Shown: in pieces, positions 8,174-16,242 of the stretch | Position numbering within the stretch: position 1 is the stretch's first letter | How the letters are laid out: each line of letters starts with the position of its first letter | Origin: an uncultured Selenomonadales bacterium | GTDB taxonomy: Bacteria; Bacillota; Negativicutes; Acidaminococcales; Acidaminococcaceae | Direction of reading: 5' to 3' | Length of the DNA stretch: 55,361 bases | Assembly (NCBI GenBank): GCA_900316935.1 | Contig: ONEW01000012.1 | Span: 1 to 55,361 of the forward strand | Position numbers and translations under genes: made by a program | Notes under the pieces: model-generated | The model's database searches: none | What the model saw: only the letters and a program-made list of their open reading frames with translations | Told to the model about the DNA's origin: nothing

Positions 8174-8935
8174 TTATCCCTGCCAGAGGATCTTGATGAA
8201 GAGCAGGACGAGGACGATGATGATGATCGGCTTGATGATGCGGCTCGCGTCTTTGAGGACCATGCCGGACCCGATGTAGTTGCCGCAGATGTTGGCAATG
8301 GCGCCGGCGATGGCCAGGGGAAAGTACACGTTGCCGGTCAGGAGGAAGGTGGCCAGGGCCGCCACGTTCGACGACAGGTTGGAAGCCTTGGTCAGGCCCG
8401 CTGCGGTGCGGATGCCCAGCCTGGCCCAGCCGGTCAGCACGAGCAGCAGGAAGGTGCCCGTTCCGGGACCGTAGAACCCGTCGTAACAGCCGATGACGAG
8501 GCTTGTGACAGCGCACTTGAAAGGAGCTGTGCGGTCCGGTTCCGGCTCGCCTTCGTTCATCTTCTGGGTCAGCTTCTTGTTGCGCATGACATAGAACGCC
8601 ACGACGGGGAGGACGACGAGCATCATCTTGGAGATGATGTCCCCGTCTGTCAGCAGAGCCAGACGGGACCCGATGCTGGACCCCGCGATGGCGCCCACGA
8701 TGCAGATGCCCGCCAGGCGGGGGCGGATGAAGCCGTTCATGGCGAAACGGATGGTCGCGATGGTCGTGCCGCAAGTGGAGCTGAACTTGTTCGTGCCCAG
8801 GGCCAGATGGGGCGGCAGTCCGGCCAGGAAATAGGCCGGTAGGGAGATCAGGCCGCCGCCGCCGGCGATGGAGTCGACGAACCCGGCCAGAAAGAGCAGG
8901 GGAATGACGATGATGTAGGGGATTAAGACATCCAT
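8174..8935 (-). CDS. TauE/SafE family membrane transporter
   Basis: This 253-residue integral membrane protein has about 8 hydrophobic segments and the two-repeat layout of the TauE/SafE (DUF81) family, which exports sulfite, sulfoacetate or related anions. The N-terminal repeat shows FVDSIAGGGGLISLPA, the most typical motif of the family, and the second repeat has CYDGFYGPGTGTF. The start at 8935 has an AAGAAGG site. No sulfur-metabolism genes are near, so the substrate cannot be named. It is divergent from the adenine deaminase gene, each with its own extended -10 promoter. Confidence 0.88.
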   Translation of the reverse strand: MDVLIPYIIVIPLLFLAGFVDSIAGGGGLISLPAYFLAGLPPHLALGTNKFSSTCGTTIATIRFAMNGFIRPRLAGICIVGAIAGSSIGSRLALLTDGDIISKMMLVVLPVVAFYVMRNKKLTQKMNEGEPEPDRTAPFKCAVTSLVIGCYDGFYGPGTGTFLLLVLTGWARLGIRTAAGLTKASNLSSNVAALATFLLTGNVYFPLAIAGAIANICGNYIGSGMVLKDASRIIKPIIIIVLVLLFIKILWQG

Positions 8936-8966
8936 AAAAAACCTTCTTTGCTTAAAAGTAACCCCA

Positions 8967-8975
8967 TTATACCAA
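8967..8975 (-). promoter_or_regulatory. extended -10 promoter for the TauE/SafE gene
   Basis: The minus strand reads TGGTATAAT, an extended -10 (TGnTATAAT), about 32 bases before the start codon. No good -35 is visible. Confidence 0.6.
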
Positions 8976-9032
8976 AAAACGGCAGTCCTTGCATGGATTT
9001 TCCAAGGTTCCCCTCCGGCAGCGGAAACAGTA

Positions 9033-9041
9033 TGTTATAAT
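9033..9041 (+). promoter_or_regulatory. extended -10 promoter for ade
   Basis: TGTTATAAT is an extended -10 element, 33 bases upstream of the adenine deaminase start. No convincing -35 is seen 17 bases upstream. Confidence 0.6.
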
Positions 9042-9074
9042 GATTACAAACAAGTCCTGAATGAGGTGACGCGT

Positions 9075-10814
9075 ATGGAAGACAACGTAAGGGCCCGCAT
9101 TGCGGCGGATATCGCCACGGCGGAAGGCGTACGGAAAGCCGACCTGGTCCTGAAAGGGGGACAGGTCTTCAACGTATTCACGCAGTCCTGGGAGACGGCC
9201 GATGTCGCCATCCGGGGCAGCCGCATCGTCGGTATCGGGGAGTATGAAGGCGGGCGGGAAATCGATGTGCACGGCAAGTATGTGACGCCGGGCTTCATGG
9301 ATGCCCACGTACACCTGGAAAGCTCCATGCTGGCGCCGCGCGAACTCGCCAAAATCCTGTTGTTGAACGGGGTCACGACCGTGTTCGCGGATCCCCATGA
9401 AATCGCCAATGTCCTCGGTGTTTCGGGGATTGAGTTCTTCCTGGAGGAAACGGAGGACATGCCCCTTTCCGTGTACATCAACGTGCCGAGCTGCGTACCT
9501 GCGACCAATCTGGACACATCGGGCGCGATTCTGACGGCATCCGACATGAAGGCGGTCCGGGAACTGAATCCGCGCGTGCGGGGACTGGCGGAAATGATGA
9601 ACTATGTGGGGGTCGTCACGGGCCAGCTGGAGGTCCTGGACAAGCTGGCGGCGTTCCAGGACGGCGTCATCGACGGTCATGCACCGGGACTCACGGGCCG
9701 GGACCTGAACGCCTATATCGCCGCCGGCATCACCAATGACCACGAATGTATCACCGTGGCAGAAGCAAAGGAGAAGGTGGCCCGCGGCATGTACGTGTTC
9801 CTGCGGGAAGGCAGTGCCGCCCACAACCTGGTCGACCTGCTGCCCGTCCTCCAGGAAGTGGACAACCGCCGCTGCTGCCTGTGTACCGACGACCGCCATG
9901 TGGATGACCTCATCGGGCAGGGCAGTATCAACTACCTGCTGGAAATCGGCGTCACCCAGGGCTATCCGGCGGAACAGCTGCTGCCCCTGGCGACGCTCAA
10001 TACGGCGGAATGTTTCGGCCTGCGCGGCGTCGGCGCCGTGGCGCCGGGGTATACGGCCGACCTCAACGTGTTCGACGACCTGGAAAGCTTCCAGCCGGTC
10101 CATGTCCTCAAGGACGGCTATCCCGTCGTCTATAACGGCCGCCTGAATTGGACCAGCCGGCCTGTGCGGAGCCAGGCCGTGTTCACCATGAACATGCCGC
10201 CCTTGGATCCGTCCGCCTTCCGGATCCCTGTGGAAGAAGGGTGCCGCCTGCGTGTCATCGGCCTGTCCCAGAACCAGCTGGTGACGAAGGAACTGCATAA
10301 GGCGCCCTCCGTCCTCAACGGCGAAGCCGTCAGTGACACCTCGCGGGACATCCTGAAGATGGCTGTCTGCGAACGGCACCACGGGACCGGAAACATCGGC
10401 CTGGGGTTCGTCCGCGGCGTGCAGCTCAAACGGGGCGCCATCGGGACGACGGTGGGGCACGATTCCCATAACCTGACCCTGGTCGGGACCAACGACGAAG
10501 ACATGGCCGTGGCGGGCAACAAGCTCCGCGAAATCGGCGGCGGCCTCGTCATCGCGGCCGACGGCGAAGTGAAGGCCACCCTGCCCCTGCCCATTGCCGG
10601 CCTCCTGTCCGACCGGGCGGCGGACGTCGTGAACGCCCAGCTGAAACAGCTCCTCTTCTGGGTGCATGAACTGGGCGTGCCGGATGATTTCAGCCCCTTC
10701 ATGGTCCTGTCCTTCCTGTCCCTGCCGGTCATTCCGGAACTGCGCCTGACGGACCGGGGCCTCGTCGATGTGACCCGTTTCTCCCATGTACCGCTGTGGG
10801 TCGGCGAAGAGTAA
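9075..10814 (+). CDS. ade: adenine deaminase
   Basis: This 579-residue metal-dependent amidohydrolase converts adenine to hypoxanthine and ammonia in purine salvage. It has the expected layout of Ade: an N-terminal beta domain, a barrel with metal-binding HVH in FMDAHVHLESS (near residue 78), later DPHE and GHAPG segments, and a C-terminal domain with VGHDSHNLTLVGT. The start at 9075 follows GAGGTG with six bases of spacing; an upstream in-frame GTG at 9066 overlaps that site and is rejected. It is a single gene closed by a strong terminator. The product hypoxanthine could feed the hypoxanthine phosphoribosyltransferase encoded at 32392-32940. Confidence 0.95.
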   Translation: MEDNVRARIAADIATAEGVRKADLVLKGGQVFNVFTQSWETADVAIRGSRIVGIGEYEGGREIDVHGKYVTPGFMDAHVHLESSMLAPRELAKILLLNGVTTVFADPHEIANVLGVSGIEFFLEETEDMPLSVYINVPSCVPATNLDTSGAILTASDMKAVRELNPRVRGLAEMMNYVGVVTGQLEVLDKLAAFQDGVIDGHAPGLTGRDLNAYIAAGITNDHECITVAEAKEKVARGMYVFLREGSAAHNLVDLLPVLQEVDNRRCCLCTDDRHVDDLIGQGSINYLLEIGVTQGYPAEQLLPLATLNTAECFGLRGVGAVAPGYTADLNVFDDLESFQPVHVLKDGYPVVYNGRLNWTSRPVRSQAVFTMNMPPLDPSAFRIPVEEGCRLRVIGLSQNQLVTKELHKAPSVLNGEAVSDTSRDILKMAVCERHHGTGNIGLGFVRGVQLKRGAIGTTVGHDSHNLTLVGTNDEDMAVAGNKLREIGGGLVIAADGEVKATLPLPIAGLLSDRAADVVNAQLKQLLFWVHELGVPDDFSPFMVLSFLSLPVIPELRLTDRGLVDVTRFSHVPLWVGEE

Positions 10815-10831
10815 CCTGTCCGGCATATCAA

Positions 10832-10885
10832 AACCCCTTGCCGTATACCGTTGGAACGATAGTACGGCAAGGGGTTCCTGTTTTT
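10832..10885. terminator. Rho-independent terminator between convergent ade and mscS-like genes
   Basis: AACCCCTTGCCGTA (10832-10845) pairs perfectly with TACGGCAAGGGGTT (10863-10876), followed by CCTGTTTTT. The left flank is A-rich only over a few bases, so it mainly serves ade and may also serve the convergent gene. Confidence 0.88.
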
Positions 10886-10892
10886 CGGCTTT

Positions 10893-12026
10893 TTACAGCG
10901 CATCCTTGTCCCGGTGCAGGTCCACGGTGCTTTCCACAGTTCCCCGGGTGTGGAGCGGTGTCTCGAAATAGAGGCTCTGGCTCGGGAAAGCGCAGCTGAT
11001 GCCCTTGTCTTCCAGAATCTTCATCAGGGCCAGGTTGAACTGCTGGCGGTACGTCAGATACTGGCTGTAATGGTCGGCCGCAATATAGCAGACGATGCGG
11101 ACGTTGAGGGAGCTGTCGCCAAACTCATAGAAGCAGGCCGAAATGTCCCGGTTGTCGATGTGCGGGTCCTGCTCGCAGTAATTGCGGATTTCGGTACACA
11201 GGGACTCCATCTGGTCCCGTGTCGTCCCGTACGTCACGCCCAGGCTGTACTGGATACGGAAACGCTTGCGGCGCGTGCAGTTCGTGATCGGCGTATTGGA
11301 CAGCAGGTTGTTCGGCACGTAGACCAGTTCCTGATAGAACGTGCGGATGCGCGTGCTGCGGAACGTGACATCTTCCACCAGGCCTTCGATGTTGTTGACC
11401 TGGATCCAGTCGCCGATCTGGAAGGGCCGTTCCATGACGATGACGAGGCTGCCGAACACGTTGGCCAGGGTGTCTTTGGCGGCGAAGGCGAAGGCCATGG
11501 CACCAATGCCCAGGGAAGCGATGAAGGCGGAAATGTCGTAGTTCCACTCTTTCGCCACCATGACGGACGCCAGGGCCACGCACAGGATGTGGGCCAGCGT
11601 GGAGAGCAGGCCGGCCAGGGCCTGGTGCACTTCAACGTTGGCGCGGCGCATCAGGTGGAGGATGAACCCCTCCCCGGCGTCGCAAAGGTTATAGAGGCCC
11701 GCAAAGATGCAGATGACGAGGCAGCTGCGCAGGATCTTGTCGATGGACGGATGCTGCGAAAGGAGTGCGATGGGGCTGAAGATGCAGAAGGAATACAGCG
11801 CGAAAATGAGGAAGAAGGACTCGATCGGCTTGTCGAATGCCTTGAGCAGGTCGTCCAGGAAAGCGTATTCCAGCTTGTCCCGCAGGCCCCGCAGCAGACG
11901 CAGGATGCAGAGCTTGAACACCAGCAGGACGACGAGGACCATGCCGGCGGCAATGACGGAACTGCGCCACATTTCCCAGAGCAGGGCCGGGTTGCCGAAA
12001 GGAAAATACAGCATCAATTGACTCAT
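10893..12026 (-). CDS. mechanosensitive ion channel, MscS family
   Basis: This 377-residue membrane protein should open on membrane tension to release solutes during hypo-osmotic shock. It has about five hydrophobic segments; the pore-lining helix near residues 175-205 reads GAMAFAFAAKDTLANVFGS, typical of MscS TM3. It is followed by the beta domain with PFQIGDWIQVNNIEGLVEDV and a soluble alpha-beta C-terminus. It is longer than E. coli MscS (286) because of extra N-terminal helices. The start at 12026 has an AGGAGA site. It is alone on its strand between convergent ade and a divergent DUF456-like gene. Confidence 0.9.
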   Translation of the reverse strand: MSQLMLYFPFGNPALLWEMWRSSVIAAGMVLVVLLVFKLCILRLLRGLRDKLEYAFLDDLLKAFDKPIESFFLIFALYSFCIFSPIALLSQHPSIDKILRSCLVICIFAGLYNLCDAGEGFILHLMRRANVEVHQALAGLLSTLAHILCVALASVMVAKEWNYDISAFIASLGIGAMAFAFAAKDTLANVFGSLVIVMERPFQIGDWIQVNNIEGLVEDVTFRSTRIRTFYQELVYVPNNLLSNTPITNCTRRKRFRIQYSLGVTYGTTRDQMESLCTEIRNYCEQDPHIDNRDISACFYEFGDSSLNVRIVCYIAADHYSQYLTYRQQFNLALMKILEDKGISCAFPSQSLYFETPLHTRGTVESTVDLHRDKDAL

Positions 12027-12138
12027 ACAGGTCTCCTATCAGGTTAATCAGATTCAGGGTACGTTTGTGGCAACGTGCCGGTTTGACTTCATTTTACCGC
12101 AATTTCACAATGTTTTCAAATCCTGGGGCCGCCCCCTG

Positions 12139-12147
12139 TGCTATAAT
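12139..12147 (+). promoter_or_regulatory. extended -10 promoter for the DUF456-like gene
   Basis: TGCTATAAT matches the extended -10 consensus 30 bases before the start codon; the -35 region (AATCCT) is poor. Confidence 0.6.
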
Positions 12148-12177
12148 GAGGCCGCAGAAACGGAAAGGAGGAAGGAT

Positions 12178-12729
12178 ATGGAACAGTTGATGATGTCGGC
12201 CGCCGGGCTGTTGTCTGACGGATACATGATGGAAGCCCTGCTGGCGGCCGTCTGCATTGTGGCCGGGCTGCTGCTGGCATTTTTCGGGCTGGGCGGCAAC
12301 ACCCTGCTCGTGCTTACCGGCCTGGGATTCGCTTTTTTTGACAGCGGGCGTTTCTTTGACGCGCGCCTTGTGGCGGCCATCATCCTGGTCTACGCCCTGG
12401 GCGAACTGTGGGAATTTTCGGTCTCGTTTTTCGGCATCAAGACCGAACGGGTACCCTGGTGGGGCGTGTTCCTCATCGGCTGCGGCACCCTGACGGGCAG
12501 CCTGCTGGGTACGATGGCCCTGCCGGTCTTCGGCAGCCTGCTCGGCGGTGCGGCCGGATCCTTCCTCATGGCATATGCGTACGAATACCATCGCACGCGG
12601 AACTGCAAGAACTGCGGCACCCTGGCCTGGGAAGCGGCCAAAATGCAGTTCATGGGCATGCTGGGCAAATGGGTGGCGGCCATCGCGCTGGCCATCCTGG
12701 TGGTAAAACTGATTTTTTTCTATGCCTGA
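12178..12729 (+). CDS. DUF456-like membrane protein
   Basis: This is a 183-residue protein with four to five hydrophobic segments. The middle region has the glycine-rich pattern GTLTGSLLGTMALPVFGSLL and then GGAAGSFLMAYAYEY, which resembles DUF456 proteins, a bacterial membrane family of unknown role. A CxxC pair (CKNC) lies near residue 143 on the cytoplasmic side. The start at 12178 is set by AAGGAGGAAGG immediately upstream; the frame is open further back, but the promoter at 12139-12147 lies inside that extension and excludes it. It is a single-gene unit with its own terminator. Function unknown. Confidence 0.75.
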   Translation: MEQLMMSAAGLLSDGYMMEALLAAVCIVAGLLLAFFGLGGNTLLVLTGLGFAFFDSGRFFDARLVAAIILVYALGELWEFSVSFFGIKTERVPWWGVFLIGCGTLTGSLLGTMALPVFGSLLGGAAGSFLMAYAYEYHRTRNCKNCGTLAWEAAKMQFMGMLGKWVAAIALAILVVKLIFFYA

Positions 12730-12751
12730 CCGGCAACCGGTACGGATACCG

Positions 12752-12783
12752 ACACCGCCATCTGCTTTGGCGGTGTTTTTTCG
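12752..12783 (+). terminator. Rho-independent terminator
   Basis: ACACCGCCA pairs with TGGCGGTGT across a short loop, followed by T6. It ends the DUF456-like gene. Confidence 0.9.
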
Positions 12784-12793
12784 TACCACAGCT

Positions 12794-12821
12794 TTCGGAC
12801 AATTCCGACATAGTATATAAT
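12794..12821 (+). promoter_or_regulatory. promoter for the VOC-dehydrogenase genes
   Basis: TATAAT at 12816-12821 is clear, 30 bases before the start codon. The best -35 is TTCGGA (12794-12799) with a 16-base spacer, which is weak. Confidence 0.5.
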
Positions 12822-12850
12822 TAGAAACACAAAACCGTAAGGAGGAAACC

Positions 12851-13216
12851 ATGGAATTCAAGTTCGCACACAATAATTTCAACGTCCTGGACCTGCAGAA
12901 GAGCCTCGCTTTTTACAAGGAGGCCCTGGGCCTGCAGGAAACACGCCGCATCGAACGGCCGGACTTCACCATCGTCTACCTGGGGGACGGCAAGACGCCG
13001 CACCTGCTTGAGCTGACCTGGATCAAAGACCGTACGGAGCCCTATGACCTGGGGGAAGACGAATTCCACCTGGCCTTCCGGACGGACGATTTCGAGGCCG
13101 CCCATGCCAAACACAAGGCCATGGGCTGCATCTGTTTTGAAAACCCGGCCATGGGCATCTATTTCATCACGGATCCGGACAACTACTGGCTGGAAATCCT
13201 GCCGCCGGTAAAATGA
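12851..13216 (+). CDS. glyoxalase I-like VOC superfamily protein
   Basis: The protein has 121 residues and a single pair of beta-alpha-beta-beta-beta modules. The four expected metal ligands of glyoxalase I are visible: H7, E54 (in HLLELT), H73 (in FHLAF) and E115 (in YWLEILP). The family converts the methylglyoxal-glutathione hemithioacetal to lactoylglutathione; in anaerobic Firmicutes the thiol partner is often unknown. The start has AAGGAGG at good spacing. The next gene, a D-2-hydroxyacid dehydrogenase, begins 40 bases on with its own SD and no terminator between, so detoxification or alpha-hydroxyacid metabolism as a pair is plausible but inferred. Confidence 0.88.
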   Translation: MEFKFAHNNFNVLDLQKSLAFYKEALGLQETRRIERPDFTIVYLGDGKTPHLLELTWIKDRTEPYDLGEDEFHLAFRTDDFEAAHAKHKAMGCICFENPAMGIYFITDPDNYWLEILPPVK

Positions 13217-13256
13217 AGGAACGTTCCCGCATGTTGCGCAAAGGAGGATACAGAGC

Positions 13257-14219
13257 ATGGATCTGACGAAGAAGAAGGTCATCTGCAGCGGCAGCATCCG
13301 CAAAGCGGCCCTGCCGTATCTGGAAGGCAAAGTGGATTTGAAGCTGTGGCAGCAGCACGGCCGTATTCCGGCCGAAACCTGGAAGGAATGGCTGCGGGAT
13401 GCCGACGCCATCTATTCGGCGGGCAACATCCGCGTCAATGAGGAACTGCTTGCCCAGGCGCCGAAGCTGAGGGTCATTGCCCAGGCTTCCGTCGGGTACG
13501 ACAATTTCGACCTGGCAGCCTGCCGGGCGCACAACGTGCTTGTCGGCAATACGCCGGGCGTCCTCGTCAACGCGGTGGCGGACCTGGCGTACGGGCTGTT
13601 GATCGATACGGCCCGGGGCATCGTCCGCGGCCATAAACATGTGGAAGGCGGCCTTTGGGGCGCCCGCAAGGCCCTCGGCCTGGGCACCGACCTGTACGGC
13701 AAGACCCTGGGCATCGTTGGCCTAGGCGATATCGGACAGGCCATCGCCCGCCGCGCCGAAGTGAGCGGCATGCAGGTCATCTACCACAACCGGCACCGCA
13801 AACTCAACGATACGGCCCTCCATGCCCGTTACGTGGGCTTCGACGAACTGCTGGCAACGGCGGACTTCATCGCCGTGGCTGTCACCTTGAATCCTTCGAC
13901 GAAAGGTCTGTTTAACCGCGATGCCTTCGCCAAAATGAAGGACGGCGTCCGTTTCGTGAACATCTCCCGCGGCAAGGTCGTCGATACAGATGCCCTGTAT
14001 GACGCCCTGAAGAGTGGCAAAGTGGCTGCCGCCGGCCTGGATGTGACAGATCCGGAGCCACTGCCGGGGGATCACCCGCTCCTGGCCCTGCCGAACCTCA
14101 CCGTCACGCCCCATATTGCCTCGGCGACGGCGGAAACGCGTGATGCCATGGCCGTTGTGACGGCACAGAACATTTTGGCTGCTTTGGCCGGAGAGGACAT
14201 GCCGAGCCGTGTCAAGTAA
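13257..14219 (+). CDS. D-2-hydroxyacid dehydrogenase (glyoxylate/hydroxypyruvate reductase type)
   Basis: This 320-residue NAD(P)-dependent enzyme reduces 2-oxoacids to D-2-hydroxyacids. The nucleotide-binding loop GLGDIG is at 155-160, and the catalytic triad of the family is present: R238 (NISRG), E267 (DPEP) and H286 (TPHIASAT). The second beta strand ends YHNRHRK (177-182), with basic residues where NAD-specific enzymes have Asp, which suggests NADPH preference as in glyoxylate reductases. ATG at 13257 follows AAAGGAGG. Exact substrate (glyoxylate, hydroxypyruvate, 2-ketogluconate) cannot be set. Probably co-transcribed with the preceding VOC gene and perhaps with the CHAD gene 20 bases downstream. 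Confidence 0.9.
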   Translation: MDLTKKKVICSGSIRKAALPYLEGKVDLKLWQQHGRIPAETWKEWLRDADAIYSAGNIRVNEELLAQAPKLRVIAQASVGYDNFDLAACRAHNVLVGNTPGVLVNAVADLAYGLLIDTARGIVRGHKHVEGGLWGARKALGLGTDLYGKTLGIVGLGDIGQAIARRAEVSGMQVIYHNRHRKLNDTALHARYVGFDELLATADFIAVAVTLNPSTKGLFNRDAFAKMKDGVRFVNISRGKVVDTDALYDALKSGKVAAAGLDVTDPEPLPGDHPLLALPNLTVTPHIASATAETRDAMAVVTAQNILAALAGEDMPSRVK

Positions 14220-14239
14220 ATGAGGCTTGGAAAAGGGAT

Positions 14240-15529
14240 ATGCGGAAGCTTTGTTTGCATGCCGTCCGCCTGGCGGATCCGGAACAGTTCACGGCCCGTA
14301 TTGCGGCGCTGACAGGGACGCAGGCGGTCAAAGGGCGCATGCAGGAAAAATCCTGCGGGGACGGGCTGAGCGTCCGGTACCGCCGCTACAAGTTGATAGG
14401 GTCCCCCGGCGGGGAAACGGGACAACGTTACACCGTCCAGACCCTGGAAGGCGTCATGCTGATCCGCAGTGACCTGATTACGCTGTATGACGTCGTATTC
14501 CAGTACGGACCCGGCGGGGAAGCGGCAGTCCGGGACTTGGTGCAGCGCCTGCTGGCCGGGAAGGATGAGTATGTCCTTGCCGAGCCGGACCTGAAACGGC
14601 GCCTGGCCGCCATGGCGGGGCGTCCGTACCCGTGTCTGCCCCGCAGCAGCAGCTGGGAAGAGGCCGTGCGCCATTACCTGCCCTGGCAGCTCTATGGCAT
14701 CAGCTGGTTCTGGTATCTGGTCCTCAGTGACCGGCTCCCCCGGCAGGCCGTGCGCCAGCTGCGGGTCAAGTTACGCCGCCTGCGTTCCTGTTTCGTGTTC
14801 TTTAAGGAGGGCCTGCCGACGGACAAAGTGCGAGAGTGGCAGCGCTATTTCCGGAGTGAGGCGGAGACCTTGTCCGGTCTGCGCGAACTGGATGTCGTAC
14901 TGCAGCAGTGCCAGATGATCCAGGACCGGACCGGTCAGGACATGGGCTGCCTGATCCGCACCTTTACCGGTCTGCGGGAAGAGGCTGCCAGCGCCTTTTA
15001 CGACGGGAACAACCTCAACGGACACACGTTGCGCCTGGCCGGATTCTATCTGTGGGCCGGCACGGCCCTGGACTGGAACCGGAGCGGGGAAGATGCCGCC
15101 CGATATGCCTGGCGGCGACTGGGCAGCTGGGTGGAAAAGCTGGCGGAACTGCAGAAACGGTATCCCGACTTCCATAACATGGAAGATCTGCACAAACTGA
15201 GGATTAAGGTGAAGCGTATCCGCTACGTGCTGCAGACTGTCGATGTCCTGCGTCTGCCGTCGTCCCTTGTCCGGCAGTTGAAGCAGGTCCAGGACACACT
15301 CGGGTTTCTGCATGACGACTACGTCAACAGCAACTGGATGGATGCCGTGCAGCGCCTTCATCCGGACGATGCCGCCCTGGACCGGCAGATCCAGGTTTTC
15401 CGCACCTCGCTGGATGCCCGCGTCGGACAATCCCTGGAGCAGGTCCCCGTCCTTTGGGAAGGATTCCTTGCCTCCCTGCAGGATGTCATGGCCCGCCACC
15501 GTGGAAACGGCCTGCGGCGCCGGTCCTGA
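14240..15529 (+). CDS. CHAD domain protein
   Basis: This 429-residue soluble protein is rich in Arg and Leu. The C-terminal two thirds form a CHAD domain, a helical bundle that binds polyphosphate through conserved basic residues. The first repeat has RQLRVKLRRLRSCFVFFKEG (about 174-193) with LRELDVVL, and the second has LHKLRIKVKRIRYVLQ (about 316-331) with LGFLHDDYV. The N-terminal 150 residues are not a clear CYTH triphosphate-tunnel domain: the ExExK motif is missing, although a fused CYTH is common. The start at 14240 follows GGAAAAGGG. The window also encodes Ppk and Ppx about 9 kb away, so a role in polyphosphate handling is a reasonable inference. Confidence 0.85.
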   Translation: MRKLCLHAVRLADPEQFTARIAALTGTQAVKGRMQEKSCGDGLSVRYRRYKLIGSPGGETGQRYTVQTLEGVMLIRSDLITLYDVVFQYGPGGEAAVRDLVQRLLAGKDEYVLAEPDLKRRLAAMAGRPYPCLPRSSSWEEAVRHYLPWQLYGISWFWYLVLSDRLPRQAVRQLRVKLRRLRSCFVFFKEGLPTDKVREWQRYFRSEAETLSGLRELDVVLQQCQMIQDRTGQDMGCLIRTFTGLREEAASAFYDGNNLNGHTLRLAGFYLWAGTALDWNRSGEDAARYAWRRLGSWVEKLAELQKRYPDFHNMEDLHKLRIKVKRIRYVLQTVDVLRLPSSLVRQLKQVQDTLGFLHDDYVNSNWMDAVQRLHPDDAALDRQIQVFRTSLDARVGQSLEQVPVLWEGFLASLQDVMARHRGNGLRRRS

Positions 15530-15545
15530 ATTTTTCGATTCCTGT

Positions 15546-15574
15546 TTGAAATCCTGTCCCCTTTAGGGTACAAT
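15546..15574 (+). promoter_or_regulatory. promoter for the gene at 15622
   Basis: TTGAAA (15546-15551), a 17-base spacer and TACAAT (15569-15574). Confidence 0.7.
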
Positions 15575-15621
15575 AAAACAGATGCAGTCAGACAACCATT
15601 ATGCTGATAGGAGGAATTTCT

Positions 15622-16059
15622 ATGGCAGTCCTGAAAAAAGGCGAATTATCCAGTATCGTCCACAACAATGAAGTTTCGGACGAAATCGTAAAATGGGGGA
15701 ATGCCAACGGCTATCCCCTGGAAAAGGCAAAACTGTTCAAAGCATTCGGAACGTATTGCGGCTTCAGCCCCAAATATTTCATCCGTGCCGACCGGCGTCC
15801 GCCTATCCCCGGCGGCTGGGACATCACGGTGGAGGACTTTGAGCCGGAAACCCGCATCATTCCGCTGAACGTCGATAAAGAAGGCAACGTCAACCGCTTC
15901 GTCTTGAAGATGGTGGAAGAATTCCGCAAAGAAGGCCTTGGTATGGAGCTGGCCGACAAATGGTACGATTCTTACGGCTATATGCTCCGGGACCTGTCCG
16001 TTACGGGCCATCCGAAACTGATCAATGATTTTGAGGACATCATTGAAAACATGCGGTAA
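15622..16059 (+). CDS. uncharacterised 145-residue protein
   Basis: This soluble protein has no signal peptide or membrane segment. I do not recognise the family. Its own promoter (15546-15574), an AGGAGG site seven bases before the ATG and a structured terminator region downstream support a real, independently expressed gene. An in-frame ATG at 15601 lies before the SD and is rejected. The sequence has a Pro-rich middle (RRPPIPGGWDITVEDFEPE, about 62-80) and a C-terminal helical part with aromatic residues (DKWYDSYGYMLRDL). A single Cys is at about residue 47. No functional clue comes from the neighbours. Confidence 0.75.
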   Translation: MAVLKKGELSSIVHNNEVSDEIVKWGNANGYPLEKAKLFKAFGTYCGFSPKYFIRADRRPPIPGGWDITVEDFEPETRIIPLNVDKEGNVNRFVLKMVEEFRKEGLGMELADKWYDSYGYMLRDLSVTGHPKLINDFEDIIENMR

Positions 16060-16096
16060 AACTGCTTTTCAAGGCGGTGCAGCCACACCGGAACCA

Positions 16097-16170
16097 AACC
16101 TTGGACCCAATTTCCCCAGGCACTTGATACGCTTTGCTCCAGGTGTCCGGAAAGGTTCCAAGGTTTTTTT
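16097..16170 (+). terminator. structured Rho-independent terminator
   Basis: AACCTTGG (16097-16104) pairs with CCAAGGTT (16158-16165), whose last bases merge into a T7 run. An inner stem GGCACTT/AGGTGTC (16119-16125 with 16141-16147) fills the loop. A competing stem GGAACC/GGTTCC (16090-16095 with 16154-16159) overlaps it. It ends the gene at 15622-16059. Confidence 0.7.
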
Positions 16171-16185
16171 GTGTACTATGAAATA

Positions 16186-16214
16186 CCCTCCTTACCGTGA
16201 TTCAGTAAGGAGGG
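16186..16214. terminator. perfect 10-bp hairpin, probable terminator of the putP-type gene
   Basis: CCCTCCTTAC (16186-16195) pairs with GTAAGGAGGG (16205-16214). On the minus strand it follows the symporter stop by about 28 bases, but only a mixed TATTTC tract follows, so it is a weak intrinsic terminator or a 3' stabilising hairpin. Confidence 0.55.
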
Positions 16215-16242
16215 CCTGTGTCGTTGCGGAGCTTTTTTTGTT

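Noticed and set aside
8936..9074. Purine riboswitch upstream of adenine deaminase
   Set aside because: The region is short and fully occupied by two divergent promoters; the conserved three-way junction sequences are not seen.
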